Shown in pieces: positions 1 through 8,917 of a stretch of DNA of 25,557 nt. Position 1 is the stretch's first letter; every line of letters begins with the position of its first letter. The DNA is taken from positions 1-25,557 of the forward strand of contig JADNYJ010000452.1 of NCBI GenBank assembly GCA_015501075.1, in the 5' to 3' direction. Position numbers and translations under genes: made by a program. This DNA is from Gymnopilus junonius (lineage: Eukaryota; Basidiomycota; Agaricomycetes; Agaricales; Galerinaceae). Under the pieces are notes generated by a model. That model ran no database searches. It had not been told where the DNA came from and saw only the letters and a program-made list of their open reading frames with translations.

Positions 1-15
1 TTAAATTGAACTCAC

Positions 16-1476
16 ATTAAGAGTCATGCCCCTAGTTCCGGACTCTTCGAGTTGGTCGATGATTTGCTTGTGGATGGTTGTATTAAGTTTGACCCCACTC
101 TGGGCTGAAGACAGGGTTAGAGACAAACACGGAACAGGCTCTACATATGGACATACCATAGGTCAAGTCATCAGATCCTCATCAGCATCAGACAAAATGA
201 GGGTACTCTCTCCCGGAGTCGGTAATTCATGTTTGACAAGACGGAAACATTTGACAGATTTATTCAAGGACTTCTTCTTATTGCTCGGAACGACGACCTT
301 GTCAATAAGTCGCTGTTGGATCATCTCACGAATTCTACTTTGAAAAAACCTGCGATCGGTCTTGGTAGGATTTGAAAATCCCTAAAAAAAGACGTCAGAA
401 AAAAGGGACACTATATGATGATTAACCTCTCACGAGTGTTATGAGCATGTTATTTGAGGCGTGCATATGATTTTTGATGCTTTCAACAATTTTATGACAC
501 GTCCGCTGATTAACGGTAAGCTGGAAAGGTGGCGAGCGTCTATCGGGGTGAAATTCAGGGACTCTGGATCTTCAATGTCGTCATCTTCTCCAATGTCAGG
601 CTCATTGCTTTGCTTCTTCATTTGAAGATTTTCGGCCTGCGTTTCTTCATCACGTATCGCTTTCCACGATGAACTCCTGTCAAAAAGTATCTGTGGATGC
701 AGAAGTGTGTACCCACTCCACCTCGACGTACTTTCACCCTATAGTTATATTACTGGTGGATCGAGACAGTATAAACGGGCTGCTTACACAAGACCCAGTC
801 CGTTAGCTGACGAACTAGGTAGAAGCAAGTTTTCTGATCATAGCCCGATCTCCTTCCTAGTTCGACAACTGTTATACCATCGTCTCTGCCACGAGTGATG
901 ATTTGAAGGGCAGAATAGACCATTGGACTCATTTTTGATGACTGAGAAAGGCTAAGCTGACATGCGCAGGGAGAGTGATTAAAAAACGAACACGAATATG
1001 AGACCCGGTGATTGCTTCGAAAATGGCGTCCGTTTCAACTGCAAGCCTTAGTCTTCCACCGTAGGTAGTACGCAACATATCCAGAGCTGCGGTCTTTGGT
1101 TCAGGTATTGGATCAAGCTTTGGGGGGCGTAGTTCGACATGCTCCTCCCCCCGAGCCTTGGCTTTGCGCTTTGCGCTTATTTGAGGTGCTATCCAAACAT
1201 CGGAGGTAATATTTGGATCGACAAGACCAACCAATACCGTGTGCTGTCGCACAATGAGAGACCACACAAAGGCACAAAAAGCGTCATCAGGATTTTGGAT
1301 GTGAGAGGCATTGGAGTGTCTATAAAAGTCGACAATAAAGTCCTTTAGACGGGAGACATCGCAGCCTGCAAATTTTTATAAATTGCCAGTACCCTGGCGT
1401 CGAATAGAAGAAATTACTTACCCAGATCCCCGTCAAATGCGAGCTCACGAAGGCAATGGTGAAGTAATTCATCCAT
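16..1476 (-). CDS. TFC3: Tfc3-like TFIIIC B-block-binding subunit, N-terminal part (3' end off window)
   Basis: Probable large subunit of RNA polymerase III factor TFIIIC, which binds the B block of tRNA promoters. Exons on the minus strand: 1476-1422, 1365-992, 941-790, 738-434, 381-157, 104-16; a GTGAGT donor at 15-10 leads off the window. Introns are 50-56 nt and the phases agree. The protein starts MDELLHHCLREL; the segment ITRGRDDGITVVELGRRSG followed by YDQKTCFYLVRQL is a winged-helix B-block signature, followed by VGTHFCIH and later NPTKTDRRFFQSRI. About 401 codons are visible of a family usually well over 1000 residues. Three single-base losses break the frame, at the A run 682-686, the T run 471-475 and near 175, all homopolymers. 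Family assignment rests on recalled motif similarity. The donors at 991 and 789 are weak, so those two exon ends are less sure. Confidence 0.75.
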
Positions 1477-2160
1477 TGCGGAGAACTCCAGAATTCCTAG
1501 GCTGGCTCGAGTTTCAGTTGCCAAACGTCACAAAGTCAGCAGATCTAAGCTGGAAGTGGTCCGAATTCAGACTTCCGATCTAATCTTACGAGAGTTAATG
1601 AGAGCCAGAAGACATTGGCAGAACACTCACCAGCAGGAGAGCCAGTCAAGAGCCAGAAGTGAGCGACAGAAAGAATCAAAGAAATGTTCTATTTTTGAAA
1701 ACAAGGTCACGTTTCGGGGCTGGCAAAATCATGTGTAGTCACTGCGATGATCGATCCATGGCGCTAAGCATACTCGCTAGGAGGCTGCTCCTCACATTGC
1801 TTAGAAACGGAGTCTTGATCCAGCAAATTAAATAACCTACGATACTACCAGGTAGCTACCCCAAGCAAACCACCGCATCCGACACCGGATGCAAAGAGCA
1901 GGTTGCAGAACTTAGAAGTGCTCTAGAACGGCAAAACTCAACAGAGGCATGGATTCAATTATTTAATAATTAAATGTTAGCAGAACAAAGGAATAACACG
2001 GTGATCCAAAGCACTCTGTTGATTACACAAAGAACTAACTATGTACATGAAGTTCTTTATATAGAGCATTGTAAATTAGCAACCTATGACAAGACAGAAG
2101 CGTGTAGGAATAAGGATATATTGGTCCTCTGGTCACTGGTGCCCAGAGAAAATTGTAGAA
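1477..2160. other. Intergenic region upstream of Tfc3 and downstream of carbonic anhydrase
   Basis: About 685 bp between the Tfc3 start codon and the anhydrase stop codon, both genes on the minus strand. It must hold the anhydrase 3' UTR and the Tfc3 promoter. It is AT-rich around 1958-1975, with a short palindromic stretch of A and T. I see no convincing tRNA, no repeat and no coding frame with introns that makes sense. Confidence 0.5.
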
Positions 2161-2872
2161 TCATGCAACGCGCTTTACCTTTCATTGGATTTAGTGCACG
2201 CGCTGCGACTCTTGAAAAGTTAAGACACACCTTTCCCGTAGCAACATCGTATATCCATCCAGTAAGCTCTGTATCTTTCAAGACAAGCGGATTCCCTTTC
2301 AGAAAGTTAACATCGTCCTTTACACTTTTTTCTACTTGCGAAAAAGCAAGGAAATCGATATCATCCACTGCTTGAGCAACAGTCGAATCCCGGGCGCTTC
2401 TGATTTAACTTTGTCGCGTATAGATTCGTTTGTGAAAGTGAGCATTCCACAGCCAGTATGGTGGAAGACAGCTATCTCTCGCGTTCCAAGAAGACGTTGG
2501 GAAATGACAATGCTTCGCAGAGCATCTTTGCTGAGCTTGATTTCAGCCTAATTCAGCAGAATTAACTGTCATTCAGGAACATACGCAGAACCTCCAGCAT
2601 TGCGGATCACATTAGCCTCTCCGAGGTTAATACCAAGTTGTGAAGCGGGTCTACAAAGTTATCGGGGGAAGTTCACTACGCTGATAGAGTTCCATTACTC
2701 AACGCGTGCATCCATGCATGTGACTGTCCTGACGATGAGAAATAACGCTCATAGCAGAGCCCCAAAACTCACCAACAGTAAGGTGCTTAGAGGGGGGAAG
2801 CGGGAGGTCGCCTTTGTCGAAGGAAGAAGCATACGATTCATTAAGGGAAGGGAAGTTCTCGTGATTAGGCAT
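2161..2872 (-). CDS. Small beta-class carbonic anhydrase
   Basis: Catalyses reversible hydration of CO2 to bicarbonate; probably cytosolic since no targeting peptide is evident. Exons: 2872-2773, 2723-2699, 2650-2585, 2530-2231, 2178-2161; four introns of 48-54 nt with consistent phases. Allowing for one missing base, the product is 169 residues, normal for the short fungal beta-CA group. Zinc ligands are Cys36 in TCMDAR (with the Asp38/Arg40 dyad) and His88 and Cys91 in HHTGCGM. Other family blocks are [30 protein letters not shown] and VTGW-like [11 protein letters not shown] near the C terminus. The last exon is only 18 nt and adds VKRVA. The frame breaks once, near 2387-2388, where GGGATTCG should carry one more A. 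It is divergently placed from RINT1, from which it is now separated by the transposon nest. Confidence 0.9.
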
Positions 2873-3154
2873 GACTTTGAGACAGGGAGAACGACAGCAA
2901 GGGATAAGATAAAGCGCGTCAGTCTGCGGTATATATATATGAGTTTGGAGTCATCATGGAGGGCCATCCGATGGTGCAATTGCAGCCCACGATCGCCACT
3001 ATGGTGTAAGTTTCATCCGGACGAAGAGGGACCTAGGGGAACTTCTCAGAGATTCCGTTTTGCGGCCTTGGTCGGTGAGAAATGCAGCCCAGCACGAAGT
3101 AGAGTGAGAGAGTATGACGACCACCGGCTATACACATGTGACGTCTACCGCCTA
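2873..3154. promoter_or_regulatory. Remaining half of the carbonic anhydrase / RINT1 divergent promoter
   Basis: About 280 bp of native DNA between the anhydrase start codon and the LINE target-site duplication. Before insertion this continued directly into 16307-16326 and the RINT1 start codon, giving a divergent intergenic region of roughly 320 bp. Plus-strand open frames here have no recognisable family and I treat them as chance. Confidence 0.6.
2930..2941 (-). promoter_or_regulatory. TATA-like run upstream of carbonic anhydrase
   Basis: An alternating TA run of 12 bp lies 58-70 bp upstream of the anhydrase ATG at 2872. The distance suits a TATA box with a short 5' UTR. The motif reads the same on both strands, so direction is inferred from the neighbouring gene. 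Confidence 0.45.
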
Positions 3155-3170
3155 TTTTGGAATGGCCTTT
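3155..3170. repeat. LINE target-site duplication, left copy
   Basis: TTTTGGAATGGCCTTT, a perfect 16-bp match to 16291-16306. The bases just outside differ (A on the left copy, T on the right), and the left copy continues into TTTAAAAAAA of the element. Confidence 0.92.
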
Positions 3171-3496
3171 TTTAAAAAAAAACCCCCCTTTATATTTAAC
3201 GTGCTAGAAGTAAGCTAAGTACTAAGGCGCACGGGCGGGAGTGTGAAGGAAGGTCCACCTGTCTACGAAAAGGTCTACTCTAAGGTTAAAGCGAACTACA
3301 GTATAGCTAAATGTAAAGTCTAAAGTAGAGTGTCTGGTGTAGGTTATGGCTTAGATATTAATAATTAAGCTGATATACGGATGCATAAGTGTGCAAAGAG
3401 AAGAGAATGGCAGATTGGTCCATCGAAGTGTTGTTAATCGGTCTTGGTCACAGGTCAGAAGTCGAGATGAGTAAGAAGGGATTTCCGGGTAGTCCG
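3171..3496 (-). other. LINE 3' untranslated region
   Basis: Non-coding stretch after the ORF2 stop codon at 3497-3499. On the minus strand it ends GGGGGG, nine T, AAA and then the duplicated target AAAGGCC. There is no simple repeat tail longer than a few bases. Its 3' end would be the template for target-primed reverse transcription. Confidence 0.6.
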
Positions 3497-6400
3497 TCAG
3501 CCGCCGCCTTCGTCTTCCTCATCGGAACCGTCCGTGTCATTGACTATGGGTTCGTCCTCGAATCGCGGTGGGTTGGGTGGAATGATAGGATTACCAGTGC
3601 GTGTGAAGGCTCCAGACTTTGCGGTATGCCCCGAAACTGGGTGTATCTCGGACATTCTCGGAGGATATGTTCTCTTGTTTCCAGTGTTTGGTGGTCGCAG
3701 GGGCATGTGTTGGGTTGTGGGGAACGTGAAAGAAAGTCCTTTCGGAATTCTCCTGTGTATGCGTGTCCAGTTCGGCATTGTACGAGTCGGCCAAAAAGTT
3801 CGCGTTTGTAGCTGAGTTCTCGGAATTGGGGGTTGGCTTATGTAAGTGATGGTGGTATGCGGTTTGCTATTGCATATCTCCCTCGTTTCTGGGGTTTCCG
3901 CCATTATGCCCACCAGAGTTTCAGGGCACAGGACTTTGTCCGTCGTAGGGCATTTGAGCGGGTAATTGGGAACGGTATCTCGCAAGGTCGACATGTTGCT
4001 GCTTTGGCGAGTTCGTCAGCGCGCTTGTTTCCCTCTATGCCGCAATGACTGGGACACCAGGAAATGCTGATTGATAGATCGGGTTGAGATTCGAGGAGCG
4101 GGCGTAATGCTTGGTGAAATTTGTGTGTGAAATATTGGCCGGCTTGTGGTTTCGGATCTGCAATGGCAAGGACTGCTGATGCATTGTCGGTGAAGAAGGC
4201 GATGTGGATGAAGAGATTGTGGTTCTCTTGAATAAACCGCTGCTGCGGATGCACCTAGGGAAAGGGCAGCCAGTTCTGCATCGTAGACTTCTGCATGACA
4301 TCCTAATCCTAAACCTTTGGTATGAACTTCCGTGCCCTTGTGATAGACAGCGACTGCAGCTCCAGTCCTGTGAAATCCTGACTTCTTGACCATTGACCCG
4401 TCCGTATACAGGTAAAGAATGTTGGTTCGAGTTTTGTAATCTTCTATCGTCTGTAAATGTTGCTCTCGAGCATCCTCGGTGTCTACGCTATTATTAACTG
4501 GGTTAATTCTAAATTGGTTCGGGAAAAGGGAAAGGGTACGTCTCCATGGTGGTTGTAGGTATGGGTTTATCCTTTCATGTTGGTGGTCGGTGTATTTGGC
4601 GATGTTGTATAGGGTTGTTGACTTCGAAGAGATTTTTGATGGCTTTGGGTGTGGAGGAAGACGTGGTGGTAAGGTGGGATTTTGGCCGTTTCTCCATGCA
4701 TTGGAAGGCGCTGGATGACGGCATTGGTGGTTGGGAGTTTATTAAGTCGAATCGCGCTTCTTCTTGAATGCACTTCGACCTGATATTTTATGGGTGGAAT
4801 TGATGCTTCTATCTCTAAGGCAGCTGTTGGTGATGTTCTGAAAGCTGCACATATAAGGGAGAATGCGCATCTTTGGACTTTTTCCAGGGGTCGGGCTTGA
4901 TATTTCCGGTTATTCCACCATGCAGGAGCCGCATAGAGGAATTTCGTTGCTACACAGGCTAGGTATAAGGGTCGAAGGTGTAGTTGACTAAGGCCTCGCA
5001 CCGTGTTTGCCAGCATTGTCAGGGCTGTCACGGTGTTGTCGCCCCTTGCAGCCATGATCTTGACGTGATTTCAAAGCGTAGTTTCGATCGAAGTAGACAC
5101 CTAGCCAGCGAATATATGCCTCCGCAACTATCGTCCTTTCTTTTTCATCAGTGTCTTGGAATATTATCGGTGGTGAGCTGTTGTGGTGCCGGCGTCTTGA
5201 GTAGTGCATAAGTTCCCGCTTTTCCCAGGTCGGATGACAGTCCAGCTTTCCGCAACCATTCTTCTGTCTTGACGTACGCTAACTTCAGGAGAGCAATGTT
5301 TGTCTCCAGCGATTCAGAGCAAACATAGAGCTTTCCGTCGTCGACATACATGATGAGGTTGACTAGAGTTGGTTTGCCCGGGATTGGTGTGGATTCATCG
5401 GGTTTGTCGAAGTGAAATAGTTCTATCAATTCTGCTGCGTAGAATGCTGCAAGTAGTAGAGAGACGGGTGATCCTTGCGGGATACCATTTTGAACCTGGT
5501 GCATTTTACCTTGGATTCCATCTAGGCACACTGCTGCTTCCCGTTCAGAAAGGAAACTGTGAACCCTGCGGACATATTCCAGGGGTATGTGTTTCCGGCG
5601 CAGCTCACAGAGTAGACGGTCATGGTTTACAAAGTCGAAGTATCCTTTGATGTCGAATGTGAGGGCAGAGGTGACTTTTCCATCGCTCTATGCCGATTGG
5701 ACATCGTGGACAAATGTCAGGATGGCATCGAGTGTTGAGCAGTTGGAGCGTCCTCCGAATTGGTTTGGGGGAATAAGGGTGTGCTGCCCAGCCAGAAAGG
5801 TCAGGCGGCGTGCAACTATTCTCTCCAGCACCTTTCCGAGGCAATCGAGGAGCGTGATCAGTTGATATGACCTTGGGTTTGAGTAATCTGGCTTGTTAGG
5901 TTTGCGTAATGCTACAGCAATAGCTCTTCTCCATGTCTTCGGGTGGTAACCTGTTTTGAGGGAGTCCTTGACGAGGGAAGGAATGTGTCGCCTGCCATCT
6001 CCACTTGTTCATGCTCACTTCAAAACTTGGTACGTGAATTGCGAATGCCCAGGAGCTGTATTGGTGCTGCTCTTGAAAATGGCTTCTCGTACTTCTTCCA
6101 GAGTAATGTCTTCAAATCGAAGGTCTTCAGGGTGTCTGGTGTCTGGGAGTTGTGTTGTAGCTTGGGAGGGGTCTGGTATAGTTCCTCCCGAAGTGCATCG
6201 CATTTGTCCTTGTGAGTTGTCGCCTTTGGAAGGTTTGGACCTCTGGAGATTGGTGGTGATGGGTAGTTCCTCACTCCCTTCGACCAGTTCGGAAACTTCC
6301 AAATATCGTCCGTTTGGGCATCTTCGAGCGTCTTCGTGACCCAAGCCCGCTTCTTGTATTTGCACGACTCGTTTGGAAAAGTTTCTGTTTCTCTTAATTT

Positions 6401-6802
6401 TAGCCCGAATTTCCAGACTGAACTCACCAAACATTTTTTGGTAGAATTGTTGTTCACGTCTGGCATCAGCTACATGTTGGACTGCATCAGTAAGGTCTTT
6501 GTCCCACCAAGGTCTTGCAGAAGGCTGTGGCTTTCGCTCTTTCCCTATCGTCGCTGTTGCAGACTGGATTGCCTGGGTTAGAGTTTCTGCATACTGGTCG
6601 AGCTGTGCATTTGATGGGTTTTCCAAATGCTCTAGTTCAGTTAGTACTCCCTCTGCCTTCTTGAGCTCACTTTCGAAGGCTTGGGTCCAGTCAGCAGGTC
6701 TTACCTCTTTCAGGTTGTATTGAATTCCACATATGTTCTCGACCTCCTGACGTCCATGATCAATAGTAAATTTGATGGCAAAGTGGTCGGAGTCGAGGGC
6801 GA

Positions 6803-6807
6803 TTGAG
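6803..6807. repeat. LTR-element target-site duplication, left copy (TTGAG)
   Basis: TTGAG directly abuts the 5' LTR and is repeated at 13197-13201 directly after the 3' LTR. Five bases is the usual length for Ty3/gypsy integrases. Confidence 0.93.
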
Positions 6808-6980
6808 TGTTACGACTACCTTCCCTGTATAGCCCCTTTTCCTTATATAGACTCTCCCCGATCACCCTTATAGACCTCTCACCTCGTAGATACCTCTCTT
6901 CAACTCCTACCTTGTTCGTCACTCCTCAATATACCTCTTTCTCCTCTCTCTCCTCTGACCTCCGGAGTCTCCTCGTAACA
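6808..6980 (+). repeat. 5' LTR (173 bp)
   Basis: Starts TGTTACGA and ends TCGTAACA, an 8-bp perfect terminal inverted pair. I found no difference from 13024-13196. Very short for a gypsy element, and rich in pyrimidines. It contains the likely promoter and the self-priming segment. Confidence 0.96.
6868..6912 (+). promoter_or_regulatory. Predicted LTR promoter: TATA-like motif and RNA 5' end
   Basis: TTATAGA at 6868-6874 lies 28-34 bp before 6902. The 11 bases AACTCCTACCT at 6902-6912 are the exact reverse complement of the primer-binding site at 6983-6993. In self-priming elements the first bases of the RNA fold back to the binding site, which would place the transcription start at or near 6902. 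A second TATA-like motif is at 6844-6850. Confidence 0.6.
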
Positions 6981-6982
6981 TT

Positions 6983-6993
6983 AGGTAGGAGTT
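6983..6993 (+). other. Primer-binding site complementary to the element's own LTR
   Basis: AGGTAGGAGTT, two bases after the 5' LTR. It pairs perfectly over 11 nt with 6902-6912; the match stops on both sides. Known self-primed elements such as Tf1 also use 11 nt of their own RNA 5' end. I see no tRNA-like TGG start as used by tRNA-primed elements. Confidence 0.65.
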
Positions 6994-7088
6994 CAACCAA
7001 AACACTCCCTTATACGATACCCTCCCTTCTTCCTCTCACTCTCCTCTCACTCTCCCCCGAAATTACGACAAATTACACAAATACCTCC

Positions 7089-7142
7089 CACCCGCCCTTT
7101 TCAAATCACCCGCCCTTTTCAAACCACCCGCCCTTTTCAAAT
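7089..7142 (+). repeat. Three tandem 18-bp units in the LTR-element leader
   Basis: Unit CACCCGCCCTTTTCAAAT, repeated three times at 7089-7106, 7107-7124 and 7125-7142; only the last base of the middle unit differs. It lies in the untranslated leader between the primer-binding site and gag. The leader as a whole (6981-7328) has no other clear feature. Confidence 0.85.
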
Positions 7143-7328
7143 CTGGTGAAAATCAGTTGTAGTGCACGAATTATCGCTCTTTTCATATTTCTTTTGTCTT
7201 AATCTACCTTATAAACTCTTAAAAAACCTTATAACACCCCGCATATAGTCTCTTATACCGCGCCTTTTCTAGCTGATTTTCTTTTATTGTCCTTCTTTTC
7301 TACCTTACTTTTATCACTAGTAGTCGAC

Positions 7329-8917
7329 ATGGGGAGGGGCAGACGCACGGGCAACGCTAAGCAGAAACAGCCTGAAGGCATCCCCTTCTCAAACTCCTTT
7401 TCTTCTCTTTCTTCTCTCACTTCCGTTCCTGGTAATGAGGGCGACCATCCCGTTTCTCCAGAGTTACATGACGCCTACGGCGACGAGCCAATTGCGAGCG
7501 CTGCCATTCCCAGCGCTACTCCTGTTGTGCCTGATCCAGCCTCCCATGACCATCAAGTTGGTTCTTCCTCTGGTTGGCGAGACGAACCCCCTCACAAAGA
7601 CAACCATCACGACGAACACCGCCATTGTCAGTCTTGTTCTCAGAGATGCTCTCATTCCTCGGATCGTCGCCGACATTCTCGTTCTGGTAGACGTTCCAGG
7701 CGCCACATGAGATCTCGTTCGGACTCTCATTCTTACTCCTGACATCATCATCACAGCCGTTGTTGCCGCTCCTCCTCCTCGTCTCGCAGTCGCAGGTGGC
7801 AGCAAGCTTTGCGGGATCAACAGGCTTGGTCTGACCAACAACTTCGCGGCCTCATGCAAATGATACAGTCTCTGGTTGTAGCTGTGCCTAATAATTCATC
7901 TGGAGCTGCGTCCGCAGCCACAGCCAACACTGAATTGAAGATCAAGATGAACCCTCCCGACGATTTTGATGGCTCTCCATCTAAATCTGAATCCTTCCTT
8001 AACTCATTGATCAACATCTTCAGCGCTTTCCCCATCAGTTATGCCATGGATGAAGTTCGTATTCGATATACTCTTGGTTTTTTGAAGGGTGGAAGCGCGG
8101 TCAAGTGGAAGGATCTGCTATTGGATGATGTTAACAAGGGACAATATGTATTGAACGATTGGGATGACTTTGTGGAGTGCTTTAGGGATACTTTTGGGAA
8201 CAAGTATCGTGTGGAGGACGCACAGAGGAAGTTGATGAATGTAGTGCAGGGTGCTGGGCAGAGTGTGGAGGACTTCTTCCTCGACTTCGATGTGCTACAT
8301 CTGGAAGCTGGGCTATGTGAAGACATGAACATCCAGTGCCTTCACCGAGCGATTCGTGCGCCCCTTCTGAGTACTGTTATGACCTTGCGTCCTCGCCCCA
8401 AGACATACACCAAATGGAAGGAAGCTATTATCAATGTCGATAGGAACAATCGGGACGCATTGTCAGTCAGGTCTTATGCAAACGCTCCTCGATCAACCTT
8501 TACTACCACTCCTCGTTCAACCTTTGTTCCCTTTCGATCCCGATTTACTCGAACTTCCATCCCACCGCCTACTATGACTTCGACGAGCGACGATAAGGTG
8601 CCTGTCGTGCCGAAGGGTGATGCACCAATCCCATCCAGCGGCAAGGCACCTGGGGGAGGAGTTTGATGTGTTGGGGGTGTGGGGAGACGGGGCACTACGT
8701 GCGTGACTGCAAGAAGAGTGGTGAGAGACGTGGGGTGCGGGCGAGGGCGATGTTGGAGCAGCTCGGCGAGTTTGATGCTGCATTTGAGGCGGTCAATTCT
8801 GGGGCTGACGAGATTCGGAGACTGGCTGAGGATGTGCCAGAGCATGATGAGGATGATGAGGATGGGTTTATTGCAGAGGTTATGGACAGGATGCGTGCGA
8901 GCCACCCTTTTTTGTAG
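7329..8917 (+). pseudogene. LTR-element gag (capsid and nucleocapsid)
   Basis: Starts MGRGRRTGNAKQKQ at 7329. The N-terminal third is rich in Ser, Arg and His (RRRHSRSGRRSRRHMRSRS), then an in-frame TGA at 7740-7742 is followed in the same frame by HHHH and another Ser/Arg run. A capsid-like retrotransposon Gag domain spans about 7930-8460 (FDGSPSKSESFLNSL, WDDFVECFRDTFGNKY, GQSVEDFFLDFDVL). One base is missing near 8664, after which the zinc knuckle CWGCGETGHYVRDC follows and an acidic tail ends at TAG 8915-8917 within CCCTTTTTTGTAG. Loss of one T there would fuse gag to the pol frame. The protein packages the element RNA. Confidence 0.85.

Noticed and set aside
1560..1585. TTCAGAC followed by TTCCGATCT resembles pieces of an Illumina adapter
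   Set aside because: The match needs an 8-base gap and the flanks agree only partly. It is not enough to call contamination, though an adapter screen of the assembly would settle it.
2600..3175. 191-codon open frame on the plus strand
   Set aside because: It lies antisense across the carbonic anhydrase exons and promoter and shows no family motif; the minus strand has the clear gene.
3389..3815. Plus-strand open frames over the end of LINE ORF2
   Set aside because: Shadows of the acidic and Pro-rich ORF2 tail read on the minus strand.
6981..7000. tRNA-type primer-binding site
   Set aside because: No TGG start matching a tRNA 3' end is found next to the LTR, while an exact 11-nt match to the element's own LTR exists.
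7089..7142. Evenly spaced short repeats that could suggest a CRISPR array
   Set aside because: The three units are directly adjacent with no spacers and lie in a eukaryotic retrotransposon leader.
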